Assembly (NCBI RefSeq): GCF_003984625.1 | Contig: NZ_RWKH01000014.1 | Location: 38,501-102,500, forward strand | DNA length: 64,000 nt | From: Variovorax sp. DXTD-1 | Lineage (GTDB): Bacteria > Pseudomonadota > Gammaproteobacteria > Burkholderiales > Burkholderiaceae_C | Direction: 5' to 3' | Shown here: one piece after another, positions 12,765-21,352 of the stretch | Layout: every line of letters begins with the position of its first letter | Position numbering within the stretch: the first letter of the stretch is position 1 | Translations under genes and position numbers: made by a program | Notes under the pieces: generated by a model | What the model was told of the DNA's origin: nothing | Databases searched by the model: none | The model's input: the letters and a program-made list of their open reading frames with translations, nothing else

Positions 12765-13891
12765 GCCAGCGCGCGTTGAATGAGCAGCTTCTGGATGTCG
12801 GACGTGCCTTCGTAGATCTGACACACCCGCACGTCGCGGTAGATGCGCTCGAGCGGAAAGTCGTTCACATAGCCGTAGCCGCCCAGCGTCTGGATGGCGG
12901 CGCTGCACACACGCTCGGCCATTTCGCTGGCGAACAGCTTGGCCATGGCGGCCTCCTTCAGGCAGGGGCGGCCGGCGTCGCGCAGGCTCGCGGCGTGCCA
13001 GATCAATTGGCGGGCGGCTTCGAGCTGCGTGGCGCATTCGGCCAAGCGAAAGCCCACGGCCTGCTGTTCGAAGATCGAACCGCCAAAGGCCTGACGCTCC
13101 TTGGCGTAGGCCAGCGCCACGTCGAACGCGCTGCGCGCCATGCCCACGCTCTGCGCCGCAATGCCGATGCGACCACCTTCGAGCGCACCCAGCGCAATCT
13201 TGTAGCCCTCGCCCTCCGCACCGATCAGGTTTTCCGCCGGAATGCGGCAGCCGTCGAAATTGATCTGCGCGGTGTCGCTGCTGTGCTGGCCGAGCTTGTC
13301 CTCGAGACGCGCGACGCTGTAGCCGGGCGCATCGGTGGGCACGATGAAGGCGCTCATGCCGCGCTTTCCGGCACCCTTGTCGGTCACCGCAATCACGATG
13401 GCGACCTGGCCGTTCTTGCCGCTGGTGATGAACTGCTTCACGCCGTCGATCACATAGGTATCGCCATCCTTGCGCGCCGTGGTGCGCAGGCTCGACGCAT
13501 CGCTGCCGGCCTGCGGTTCGGTCAGGCAAAAGGCACCGAGCATCTGCCCTTGCGCCAACGGTTCGAGCCACTTCTTCTTCTGCTGCGCGTTGCCGTAGCG
13601 CATGAGGATGGCGTTGACCGGGCAGTTGGTCACGCTGATGGCCGTGCTGGTGCCGCCGTCGCCGGCCGCAATTTCTTCGAGCACCAGCGCGAGCGTGAGG
13701 TAGTCGAGGCCCGCGCCGCCATGCTCTTCCGGCACGCAGATGCCGTAGGCACCCAGCGCCGCAAGGCCCTGGTGCGCTTCCTTCGGAAAGCTGTGCTCGC
13801 GGTCCCACTTCGGGGCGTTGGGCCAGAGTTCGGCCTGTGAGAAATCGCGCACCGCGTCGCGGATGGCTTCCTGGTCGGGGGTAAGCAGCAT
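12761..13891 (-). CDS. Acyl-CoA dehydrogenase
   Basis: 376-residue FAD acyl-CoA dehydrogenase of the short/branched-chain group. The ACADs signature FCLTEPQAGSDASS, KQFITSG and C-terminal QTLGGYGYVNDFPLERIYRD are present. The catalytic glutamate is in the canonical place, IYEGTSDIQK, unlike the ivd gene in the same window. It starts at 13891 (MLLTPDQEAIRDAVRDF). It overlaps the metallophosphoesterase by 4 bases. The chain-length preference is not evident, though butyryl-CoA or 2-methylbutyryl-CoA dehydrogenases are the closest in pattern. Confidence 0.9.
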   Translation of the reverse strand: MLLTPDQEAIRDAVRDFSQAELWPNAPKWDREHSFPKEAHQGLAALGAYGICVPEEHGGAGLDYLTLALVLEEIAAGDGGTSTAISVTNCPVNAILMRYGNAQQKKKWLEPLAQGQMLGAFCLTEPQAGSDASSLRTTARKDGDTYVIDGVKQFITSGKNGQVAIVIAVTDKGAGKRGMSAFIVPTDAPGYSVARLEDKLGQHSSDTAQINFDGCRIPAENLIGAEGEGYKIALGALEGGRIGIAAQSVGMARSAFDVALAYAKERQAFGGSIFEQQAVGFRLAECATQLEAARQLIWHAASLRDAGRPCLKEAAMAKLFASEMAERVCSAAIQTLGGYGYVNDFPLERIYRDVRVCQIYEGTSDIQKLLIQRALA

Positions 13892-13950
13892 GAGTGTTTC
13901 CGAGCTGTTCGGTCGTTGGATTGTTGTCTGATGGCTCTACCGCAGGCTCT

Positions 13951-14529
13951 TCAACGGCGGCTCTGTCCTTCGATTGGCTGAGCGACTTGTGCTGCGTAGC
14001 CAGGCGAAAGACACGGCGGCTGGATCTGCCAATCTCCAGACGCCAAGACCTTCATCACTTCTGTCAGTCGAGTTCGCGAAAAGCGCTCGGCGCGAGCATC
14101 CAGGTCGGGGAAAGCCCATCGCATGCTCGAAAGAACGCTGCTGCTTATTTCCAGCGGCGCCATTGCGGCGTTCTTCTCGGTGCGCTGAATTGAAGTGATC
14201 GCATCGGGGCGCGCAGCCAGCATTGGGGCCAACTCATCGAGAAAGCCGCCACAACGAATGACCTGCGCCCTGTAGATCATGACGAGGTCCGATTCGACTT
14301 GAGGGATAGTGTCGATAGGGATCGCACTCCATTGAACAGAACCGCGAACCTTGTCGAGCAGCAGGGTTCCCAGCACATGAACAGAAATCTCACCGAGTTG
14401 CAGATTCGCCTTAGGTTGTTCGGCCAAAGCGCGCGCACATCCGAACGCCATCAGACCTAGTGCGGTGGACAACAACATCAGCCGATCAGTCCAACGGATG
14501 GATGCGCGAAGGCGCTTGCTCCTCATCAT
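13951..14529 (-). CDS. Hypothetical exported protein, orphan
   Basis: 192 residues, family not recognised. An N-terminal signal sequence is clear (RLMLLSTALGLMAFGCARALAEQ). The cysteine in FGCA might make it a lipoprotein, although the sequence does not match a good lipobox. The mature part is mixed alpha/beta with no known motif. Base composition is visibly less GC-rich than the genes on either side, suggesting a lineage-specific or acquired gene. Start codons at 14529 and 14526 are equally possible. Confidence 0.55.
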   Translation of the reverse strand: MMRSKRLRASIRWTDRLMLLSTALGLMAFGCARALAEQPKANLQLGEISVHVLGTLLLDKVRGSVQWSAIPIDTIPQVESDLVMIYRAQVIRCGGFLDELAPMLAARPDAITSIQRTEKNAAMAPLEISSSVLSSMRWAFPDLDARAERFSRTRLTEVMKVLASGDWQIQPPCLSPGYAAQVAQPIEGQSRR

Positions 14530-14539
14530 TCGACAGCCG

Positions 14540-15790
14540 TTACTTGCCGGCGCCCAAGTCCATGATGAGCCGCGCCGCCATGTACAGGCGCCGTGGAATG
14601 GCGCTGATGTCCACGTATTCGGCCTTGTCGCTGTGATAGTCGAAACCCGGCAGGCCCAGGCTTTCGATCACCGGCTTGCCCGAAAGCGCCGCGTAGGCCG
14701 CATCGGTGCCGCCGCCGGTGCGTTCTTCAACGCCCAGCGTGCCGCCGGCTTCCTTGTAGAAAGCTACGGCCTTCTCGACCAGCTTCTTGCCGCCCTCGCC
14801 TGCATTGAAGGCCGGGCGGCCGCGGGTGACCAGCACCTTGACGTCGGATTCGGGCAGCTTCTTTTGCTGCGCCTTTTCTTCCAGCGTCTTCAAGGCGGCT
14901 TCGAAGTCTTCGTTTTGCGCATAACGCACGTCGGCATTCAGCGTGGCGCTGGCGGGGATGATGTTCGACACGCTGCCGGCCTTGGCGATGGTCCAGTTGA
15001 AGCGCAGGTGCTTGGCCTTGTCGTCGATGCTCATGGTGCGCAGCACCAGGTCGGACGCCTCCACGAGCGCGTTCACGCCCAGGTCTGGCGCGGCGCCGGC
15101 ATGCGAGGCCTTGCCGGTGATGTTGACCTGCACGTAGGCAATGCCCGAGGTACCCAGCGAAAGCTTTTCGTCGCCGGCCGAGGTGGGTTCGAACGAAAGC
15201 ACGTAGTCGGCCTGCTTGGCTTCTTCCTGGATCAGGTCGCGCGAGCCGAAGGAGCCTTTTTCCTCGTCGGTGTTGAAGAGCACGGTGATGGTGCCGTAGT
15301 CGCGCACGCCGTAGTCCTTGAGCAGCTTCAGCGTGTGCAGGATGACGGCGTTGCCGCCCTTGTCGTCGGCAATGCCCGGGCCGTAGGCCTTGTTGCCCTC
15401 GATGCGGAAAGGCGCCTTCGCGAGCGTGCCCTTGAGGTAGACGGTGTCTATGTGCGACATCAGCAGCAGGTTCTTGCCGCCCCGGCCCTTGATCTTGCCG
15501 ACGATGTTGTCGCCCACCGCGAGCCCGGCCGACTTGCTGCGCGTGACGGTGAAGCCGAGGTTCTTGAGTTCGGCCTCGAGGTAGTTGCCCGCGGCCGCAA
15601 TGCCTTCGGCATCGCCGGTGCCGGTTTCGATGTTGACGAGCTGCTCCAGCGTCTTGAGCACCGCGGGCTGCGCATCGGTCGCGGCCTGGAAGAGCACGTT
15701 GTCGCGTTTCTGCGCCCAGCCGGCGGCGGGCGCAAGAAAGGCGCCGGCGAGCAAGGCCGTCATGACGGTACGTTGGATGGATGGGCGCAT
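14540..15790 (-). CDS. Glutamate carboxypeptidase (M20, carboxypeptidase G2-like), exported
   Basis: Zinc metallopeptidase of 416 residues with a signal peptide (MRPSIQRTVMTALLAGAFLAPAAGWAQ). Di-zinc ligands and catalytic residues can be followed: His and Asp in LLLMSHIDTVYLKG, the bridging Asp in GPGIADDKGG, the Glu pair in NTDEEKGSFGS, Glu in SFEPTSAG, and the last His in FDYHSDKAEY. A dimerisation domain (GKASHAGAAPDLGVNAL) separates the halves. The motifs match Pseudomonas carboxypeptidase G2, which removes C-terminal glutamate from folates and peptides. The physiological substrate here is unproven. It is separated from the orphan gene by 10 bases on the same strand. Confidence 0.9.
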   Translation of the reverse strand: MRPSIQRTVMTALLAGAFLAPAAGWAQKRDNVLFQAATDAQPAVLKTLEQLVNIETGTGDAEGIAAAGNYLEAELKNLGFTVTRSKSAGLAVGDNIVGKIKGRGGKNLLLMSHIDTVYLKGTLAKAPFRIEGNKAYGPGIADDKGGNAVILHTLKLLKDYGVRDYGTITVLFNTDEEKGSFGSRDLIQEEAKQADYVLSFEPTSAGDEKLSLGTSGIAYVQVNITGKASHAGAAPDLGVNALVEASDLVLRTMSIDDKAKHLRFNWTIAKAGSVSNIIPASATLNADVRYAQNEDFEAALKTLEEKAQQKKLPESDVKVLVTRGRPAFNAGEGGKKLVEKAVAFYKEAGGTLGVEERTGGGTDAAYAALSGKPVIESLGLPGFDYHSDKAEYVDISAIPRRLYMAARLIMDLGAGK

Positions 15791-15871
15791 GAAGAACTCC
15801 TGGCGTCTGCGATATTTTGAAGAAGAACCACGAGGCGCGCCGGCAAGGGGCGCTTGTGGCGGTCGTTTTTA

Positions 15872-17056
15872 TCAGAGCAATTCGAGTGCCACGGCGGTGC
15901 CTTCGCCGCCGCCGATGCACAGCGTGGCCACGCCGCGCTTCTTGCCGCGCGCCTTCAGCGCATGAATGAGCGTGACCATGATGCGCGCGCCGCTGGCGCC
16001 GATGGGGTGACCCAGCGCGCAGGCACCGCCGTTCACGTTGACGATCTCGTGCGACACGTCGAGCTCATGCATCAGCGCCATTGGCACGACGGCGAAAGCT
16101 TCGTTCACTTCCCACAGGTCGACGTCTTTCACGCTCCAGCCGGTCTTCTTGAACAGCTTGGCCACGGCGCCCACCGGCGCGGTGGAGAACCACTCGGGCT
16201 GCTGCGCATGCGTGGCATGGCCGACGATGCGCGCGATGGGCCTGGCGCCGATCTTCTTCGCATGCGATTCGGTCATCATCACCAGCGCCGCAGCGCCGTC
16301 GTTGATCGACGAACTCGATGCGGCGGTGATGGTGCCGTTCTCTTTCTTGAACGCGGGCTTGAGCGTGGCGATCTTGTCGAGCTTGACCTTGCCCGGGCCC
16401 TCGTCGATGGAAATGACGGTGTCGCCGCCGCGCCCCTTCACGGTGACGGGCGTGATCTCGTCCTTGAACGCGCCGGACTCGGTGGCCGCCTTGGCGCGCT
16501 GCACGCTGGCAATGGCAAAGGCGTCTTGCTGCTCGCGCGTGAACTTGTACTTGGCGGCGCAGTCTTCGCCGAAGGTGCCCATCGAGCGGCCCGGCTGGTA
16601 GGCGTCTTCGAGGCCGTCGAGCATCATGTGGTCATAGATCTTGTCGTGGCCCATGCGGTAGCCGCCGCGGCCCTTGAGCATGAGATAGGGCGCGTTGGTC
16701 ATGCTTTCCATGCCGCCGGCCACCATTACCTCGTGCGTGCCGGCCAGCAGCAGGTCGTGTGCGAGCATGGCGGCCTTCATGGCCGAGCCGCACATCTTGC
16801 TGAGCGTGACCGCGCCCGCGCTGTCGGGCAAGCCGCCCTTGTAGGCCGCCTGGCGCGCCGGCGCCTGGCCTTGCCCGGCCATGAGGCAGTTGCCGAACAG
16901 CACTTCGCCGACGCTCTCGGTCGCAATGCCCGCGCGCTCGACGGCAGCCTTGATGGCGGCGCCGCCGAGGTCGTGCGCGGAGAGGGAAGAGAAGTCGCCC
17001 TGGAAGCTGCCCATGGGGGTGCGGGCGGCGCCGACGATGACGATGGATTCGGACAT
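15872..17056 (-). CDS. Acetyl-CoA C-acetyltransferase (thiolase)
   Basis: Thiolase of 394 residues that condenses or cleaves acetoacetyl-CoA. The nucleophilic cysteine is in SKMCGSAMKA, the catalytic histidine in GGACALGHPIGASGAR, and the second cysteine in CIGGGEGTA. Its compact 394-residue length fits biosynthetic AtoB/PhaA enzymes, and there is no phaB or phaC beside it. ATG 17056 follows GGAGATCACC. It is 51 bases downstream of aceK on the same strand and probably part of the same transcript. Confidence 0.93.
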   Translation of the reverse strand: MSESIVIVGAARTPMGSFQGDFSSLSAHDLGGAAIKAAVERAGIATESVGEVLFGNCLMAGQGQAPARQAAYKGGLPDSAGAVTLSKMCGSAMKAAMLAHDLLLAGTHEVMVAGGMESMTNAPYLMLKGRGGYRMGHDKIYDHMMLDGLEDAYQPGRSMGTFGEDCAAKYKFTREQQDAFAIASVQRAKAATESGAFKDEITPVTVKGRGGDTVISIDEGPGKVKLDKIATLKPAFKKENGTITAASSSSINDGAAALVMMTESHAKKIGARPIARIVGHATHAQQPEWFSTAPVGAVAKLFKKTGWSVKDVDLWEVNEAFAVVPMALMHELDVSHEIVNVNGGACALGHPIGASGARIMVTLIHALKARGKKRGVATLCIGGGEGTAVALELL

Positions 17057-17107
17057 GGTGATCTCCTTCGGAAAGTTGAAAGGTGTCGCGGTGGACCGGG
17101 GTCTCAA

Positions 17108-18928
17108 TCAAAAATGCGTCGCGTGCCCGTCGTGCGGAAAGCGCTGCGCTTCTTCGTACGGGAACACATCGAGCATTTGCCCGGCCTGGATGCGTTCCTT
17201 GTGGTGCTGCCAGAAGGCGGCGTCGAGCAGGTCGGCGTGGTGCGCCATGAAGGCTTCGCGCACCGCGTCGTTGCCGAGCAAAAAGGGGCCGAAGGTTTCG
17301 GGAAACACGTCCTTCGGGCCGACCGAATACCAGACCTCGCCGCTCATCTCGTCTTCCTCGTTGCGCGCCGCGGGCACCTTGCGGAACTGGCAATCGGTGA
17401 TGTATTCGATTTCGTCGTAGTCGTAGAACACGACCTTGCCTCCGCGCGTGACGCCGAAGTTCTTCCACAGCATGTCGCCGGGAAAGATGTTGGCCGCCAC
17501 CATGTCCTTGATGGCGTTGCCGTATTCGACGACCGCGTGCTCCAGCTGCTCCTTCGCGCGCTTGGCATGGGCCGGGCTTTCCGGGTTGGCCAGCGTGTCG
17601 AAGGCTTCCTGCAGGAAGATGTTGAGCGGAATCATGCGGCGCTCGATGTAGACGTGCTTGAGCACCAGCTCCATCTCCCCGTTGCCGTCGCGGTCGGCAA
17701 TCTCGAGCTGGCTGGGCGCGAACTTCCGGATTTCCTCGATCAGCTCGGGCTCGAAGCGGTCGAGCGGAAAACCCACGTCGCTGTACTCCAGCGTGTCGGC
17801 CATGCGGCCCACGCGGTCGTGCTGTTTCACGAGCAGGTACTTGCCCTTGATCTGCTCGCGGGTGGTGTCCTTCTGCGGCGGATAGAAATCCTTGATGACC
17901 TTAAACACGAACGGGAACGAAGGCAGGTCGAACACCAGCATGACCATGCCCTTGATGCCCGGCGCAATGCGGAAGCGGTCGCTCGAATAGTTGAGGTGTG
18001 AAAGAAAGTCGCGGTAGAACAGCGTCTTGCCCTGCTTTGCAAGGCCCAGCGCGTTGTAGATTTCGGCGCGCGGCTTGCGCGGCATGAGCGAGCGCAGGAA
18101 CTGCACGCAGGCCGAGGGCACTTCCATGTCGACCATGAAGTAGGCGCGCGCAAAGCTGAAGAGCATCTGCAGGTCGTCTTCGCCGAAGAGCGCCGCATCC
18201 ACATAGAACTTGCCATGCCTGTCGTGCAAGATGGGCAGCGAGAACGGCAGCTCGACAAAGCCGTTCATGATCTTGCCGACCACGTAGGCGCCCTTGTTGC
18301 GGTAGAACAGCCCCGACAGCACCTGGATCTGGAAGTTGGCGCGCAGCTTCACCTGGTGAAAGCGCCCCATGATCGCGTGCGCCACGCGCTCGGCATCGCG
18401 CCGCTTGTTGGCGAATGTGCCCTGCAGCGCATAGTCATCGAGCATCTGCTCGATGGTGTCGGCCAGCGTGTCGTGCGAGGGGTAGTAGGGCCGATAAGTG
18501 GGCGCGCCGCGCGGCTCGATGTACTCGGTGCTGATGGCCGGCCGAACGAAGATGAAGTCGTTCTGGAAATAGGCGCGGTGCAGGATCTTCGTCGTGACCG
18601 AGTTGAAGAAACTCTCGGCCAGTTCAGGCTGGTGGTGGTCCACCAGGAGGCCGATGAAGTGCAGCTTGATCTGGTGCCACACCTCCATCGGCTGGTCGCC
18701 GGCCTTGTATTCTTTCTCGAGCCGGGCCACGGCCTCGTTCACGCGCAGGTCGTAGAACTCGATGCGCTCCCGCTGGGCGCGCTGCTGGCCGTGCCAGTCG
18801 GCCGTTTCGAAGCGGTGCTTGGCGCGCGCCGATTCAGCGCGGAACAGGCTGTAGTGGCGATTGAATCCATCGATCATCGCCTTGGCGATGTCGTAAGCCA
18901 GCGGCGAATCGAGGCGCTGCGGAAACAT
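17108..18928 (-). CDS. aceK: Isocitrate dehydrogenase kinase/phosphatase
   Basis: Bifunctional enzyme that phosphorylates and dephosphorylates isocitrate dehydrogenase, setting flux between the TCA cycle and the glyoxylate bypass. From ATG 18928 ([13 protein letters not shown]) it is 606 residues, typical for AceK. The kinase-like C-terminal half contains [24 protein letters not shown], the N-terminal regulatory half contains [24 protein letters not shown], and the metal/ATP region reads [21 protein letters not shown] codon at 19009 would overlap the carbonic anhydrase gene by 77 bases and add a non-conserved stretch, so the shorter start is chosen. It begins 4 bases after the carbonic anhydrase stop. 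aceA and aceB are not in this window. Confidence 0.95.
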   Translation of the reverse strand: MFPQRLDSPLAYDIAKAMIDGFNRHYSLFRAESARAKHRFETADWHGQQRAQRERIEFYDLRVNEAVARLEKEYKAGDQPMEVWHQIKLHFIGLLVDHHQPELAESFFNSVTTKILHRAYFQNDFIFVRPAISTEYIEPRGAPTYRPYYPSHDTLADTIEQMLDDYALQGTFANKRRDAERVAHAIMGRFHQVKLRANFQIQVLSGLFYRNKGAYVVGKIMNGFVELPFSLPILHDRHGKFYVDAALFGEDDLQMLFSFARAYFMVDMEVPSACVQFLRSLMPRKPRAEIYNALGLAKQGKTLFYRDFLSHLNYSSDRFRIAPGIKGMVMLVFDLPSFPFVFKVIKDFYPPQKDTTREQIKGKYLLVKQHDRVGRMADTLEYSDVGFPLDRFEPELIEEIRKFAPSQLEIADRDGNGEMELVLKHVYIERRMIPLNIFLQEAFDTLANPESPAHAKRAKEQLEHAVVEYGNAIKDMVAANIFPGDMLWKNFGVTRGGKVVFYDYDEIEYITDCQFRKVPAARNEEDEMSGEVWYSVGPKDVFPETFGPFLLGNDAVREAFMAHHADLLDAAFWQHHKERIQAGQMLDVFPYEEAQRFPHDGHATHF

Positions 18929-18932
18929 GGCT

Positions 18933-19697
18933 TCAGCCGGTTTTCGCGCCGCTGCCTTCCCCGGGCTGGACGAGCGGGAGGGCTTCGGTGGCTTCGGTCC
19001 CGTCGGCACCGGCCTGTGCGGACGGCGAGGCGCCCAGCGGCTTGCTCCATTTGTAGCGGATGCGCTGCACCGCCGCCTTGTACACCGCGTCCAGCGGCTT
19101 GGCGCCGTCCACGTTCAGGCCCAGGTCCTGCAGCAGGCCGTCGTGCACGCCGAAGGTCCAGCCGTGGATCTCGACCTTCTGGCCGCGGCCCCAGGCATCG
19201 ACCATGACGGTGCTGACCGCCACGTTGACCACCTGCTCGGCCACGTTGAGTTCGCACAGCGCGTCGACACGCACCTCTTCGGGCAGGCTGTCGAGCATCA
19301 CGGCGTGGCGGTCGCGCACGTCCTGGATGTGGCGGATCCAGTTGTCGGCCAGGCCGATGCGCTTGCCGCTGAGCGCCGCCTTGACGCCCGCGCAGCCGTA
19401 GTGGCCCACCACCATGATGTGCTCGACCTTCAGGTGCTCGACCGCGAATTGAATCGCCGAGAGCGCGTTCAGGTCGGAATGCACCACGATGTTGGCGACA
19501 TTGCGGTGCACGAACACCTCGCCGGGCTCCAGGCCGGTGATCTGGTTGGCGGGCACGCGGCTGTCGGAACAGCCGATCCACATGTAGCGCGGCGTCTGCT
19601 GCTTCACCAGGCTGGTGAAGAAGCCGGGCCGGTCGCGTTCCATTTGTGCGGACCAGGCACGGTTGTGGGCGAACAGGTCATCAAGATTGTCGGACAT
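18933..19697 (-). CDS. can: Beta-carbonic anhydrase
   Basis: Zinc enzyme interconverting CO2 and bicarbonate. Ligands are the Cys and Asp of [10 protein letters not shown] and the His and Cys of VVGHYGCAG. The rest of the Can fold is intact ([28 protein letters not shown]). An Ala/Gly/Glu-rich tail of about 35 residues follows the domain. Two starts are possible, ATG 19703 and ATG 19697 ([12 protein letters not shown]). The second matches the family N-terminus. It lies between the MerR gene (39-base gap) and aceK (4-base gap) on one strand. Confidence 0.94.
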   Translation of the reverse strand: MSDNLDDLFAHNRAWSAQMERDRPGFFTSLVKQQTPRYMWIGCSDSRVPANQITGLEPGEVFVHRNVANIVVHSDLNALSAIQFAVEHLKVEHIMVVGHYGCAGVKAALSGKRIGLADNWIRHIQDVRDRHAVMLDSLPEEVRVDALCELNVAEQVVNVAVSTVMVDAWGRGQKVEIHGWTFGVHDGLLQDLGLNVDGAKPLDAVYKAAVQRIRYKWSKPLGASPSAQAGADGTEATEALPLVQPGEGSGAKTG

Positions 19698-19736
19698 GGG
19701 CATGATTGTCGATGAGTGGTGATTCGGTGCGGTATT

Positions 19737-20144
19737 TCAGGCCGTCTTGGCCGTTTTGGCCGTCCTTTGGGCTTTGGCCAGTGCCGCGCGGCCCTTTTTC
19801 TCGTGCTCGCGCACTTCGGCCAGGTTGGCCTGCAGTTCGGCGAGCTGCTCTTCCAGCTGGGCGCGGTGCGCGCCCAGCACGCCGAGAAACTTCTGCAGCT
19901 GCGCCACGGTGTCGCGCGGGCTGTCGTACATGTCGAGGATGTCCTTGGCCTCGGTCAGGCTCAGGCCAAGGCGCTTGGCCCGCAATGTGAGCGTGAGCCG
20001 CGCCCGGTCGCGCGCGCTGTAGATGCGCTGCATGCCGGCCCGCTCCGGTGTGAGCAGCCCCATGTCTTCATAGAAGCGGATGGCGCGCGTCGTGAGGTCG
20101 AACTCCTTCGCGAGCTGGCTGATGGTGAAGGTCGGCGCAGGCAT
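19737..20144 (-). CDS. MerR-family regulator, LiuR-like
   Basis: 135 residues. An N-terminal MerR winged helix (TISQLAKEFDLTTRAIRFYEDMGLLTPERAGMQRIYSARDRARLTLTLRAKRLGLSLTEAKDIL) is followed by a coiled-coil dimerisation helix (FLGVLGAHRAQLEEQLAELQANLAEVREHEKK). A basic Ala/Lys tail ends the protein. There is no metal- or redox-sensing cysteine set. The pattern closely resembles LiuR, the regulator of leucine/isovalerate degradation in proteobacteria, yet the leucine genes of this window are about 15 kb away. It is divergent from a metallo-hydrolase across a perfect palindrome and upstream of can-aceK-thiolase. Confidence 0.88.
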   Translation of the reverse strand: MPAPTFTISQLAKEFDLTTRAIRFYEDMGLLTPERAGMQRIYSARDRARLTLTLRAKRLGLSLTEAKDILDMYDSPRDTVAQLQKFLGVLGAHRAQLEEQLAELQANLAEVREHEKKGRAALAKAQRTAKTAKTA

Positions 20145-20237
20145 GTGGCTGAAATCGGTCGAAAAGCCGTCTGGAGGGGCGTTGCGATGGCGACAGCAGG
20201 TTTGCCCCGGTCTCCCTACAATGATGCCCTTAACCCA

Positions 20238-20257
20238 TGACGTTTACGTAAACGTCA
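20238..20257. promoter_or_regulatory. Perfect 20-bp palindrome, candidate MerR/LiuR operator
   Basis: TGACGTTTACGTAAACGTCA is a perfect dyad in the spacer between the MerR gene and the divergent metallo-hydrolase, ending 7 bases before the latter's ATG. A long perfect dyad next to a MerR-family gene is the expected operator form. Its closeness to the ATG, with no visible ribosome-binding site, hints at a leaderless or very short-leader transcript for the hydrolase. Confidence 0.75.
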
Positions 20258-20264
20258 ATCTTAC

Positions 20265-21335
20265 ATGAACCTCCTCGAACGCGAACTCCACTACCCCTTG
20301 GGCGACACCCTGCCCGCCCCCGGCGAAGTACTGGAAGTCGCGCCGGGCGTGCGCTGGATCCGCATGCGGCTGCCATTCGCGCTCGACCACATCAACCTCT
20401 GGCTGCTGCGCGACAGCCTCGACGGGGTCGAGGGCTGGACGGTAGTCGACTGCTGCATTGCGCATGACGAAGCCCGTGCGCAGTGGGAACGCGTGTTCGA
20501 AACGCAACTGCAGGGCCTGCCGGTCCTGCGCGTGATCGTCACGCACATGCACCCCGACCACATCGGCCTGGCCGACTGGCTGTGCAAGCGCTGGAGCGCG
20601 CCGCTGTGGATCAGCTCGACCGACTACCACGTGGCCCGCGTGCTCACCTCCGCCGGCGACACGCTGGCCGGCGGCGACGCGGCGGCCAACTTCTTTGCGT
20701 CGCACGGCCTGACCGACCCGGAGGCCGTGGCCAAGATTCGCGCCCGCACCAACTACTACGCCAACATGGTGCCTTCGGTGCCCGAGCGCTTCACGCGCAT
20801 GATGGACGGCGACACGGTATCGATCAACGGCCACGCCTGGCGCTGCATCAGCGGCTACGGCCATGCGCCCGAACACATTGCCCTCTACTGCGACGAACTG
20901 AAGCTGCTGCTGGGCGGCGACATGATGCTGCCGCGCATTTCCACCAACGTGAGCGTGCACTCGGGCGAGCCGGAAGCCAACTCGCTGCGGCTTTTCCTGG
21001 ACAGCATCGACAAGTTCAAGGCGTTGCCGGCCGACACGCTGGGCCTGCCTTCGCATGGCAAGCCGTTCACCGGCATTCACCGCCGTGTGGACCAGTTGCA
21101 GGAGCACCACCGCGACCGCCTGGCCGAACTGCTCGAAGCCTGCACCGCCCGCCCGCTGACCGCCGCCGAGGGCCTGCCCATCCTGTTCAAGCGCGAACTC
21201 GACCTGCACCAGATGACCTTTGCCATGGGCGAGACCGTGGCGCACCTGCACCTGCTGTGGTTCTCGGGCCAGCTCAGGCGCGAACTGGGGTCGGACGGCA
21301 TCTACCGCTTCGGAGCCCGCAGCGCCGCAGCGTAG
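20265..21335 (+). CDS. Metallo-beta-lactamase-fold hydrolase (glyoxalase II-like)
   Basis: 356-residue MBL-fold enzyme. Metal motif VTHMHPDHIG, then further ligands in GYGHAPEHIALYC, LLLGGDMMLP and LPSHGKPFTG. A C-terminal helical region (HHRDRLAELLEAC, MGETVAHLHLLW) resembles the extra domain of CoA-thioester-acting MBL proteins near fatty-acid and branched-chain genes. A thioesterase or lactonase role is therefore plausible but unproven. It is probably controlled by the divergent LiuR-like regulator through the palindrome just upstream. Confidence 0.87.
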   Translation: MNLLERELHYPLGDTLPAPGEVLEVAPGVRWIRMRLPFALDHINLWLLRDSLDGVEGWTVVDCCIAHDEARAQWERVFETQLQGLPVLRVIVTHMHPDHIGLADWLCKRWSAPLWISSTDYHVARVLTSAGDTLAGGDAAANFFASHGLTDPEAVAKIRARTNYYANMVPSVPERFTRMMDGDTVSINGHAWRCISGYGHAPEHIALYCDELKLLLGGDMMLPRISTNVSVHSGEPEANSLRLFLDSIDKFKALPADTLGLPSHGKPFTGIHRRVDQLQEHHRDRLAELLEACTARPLTAAEGLPILFKRELDLHQMTFAMGETVAHLHLLWFSGQLRRELGSDGIYRFGARSAAA

Positions 21336-21352
21336 GGATTTAGACTCGCCGG

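Noticed and set aside
15854..18001. 715-residue plus-strand frame
   Set aside because: Antisense to thiolase and aceK. The composition is low-complexity and no motif appears.
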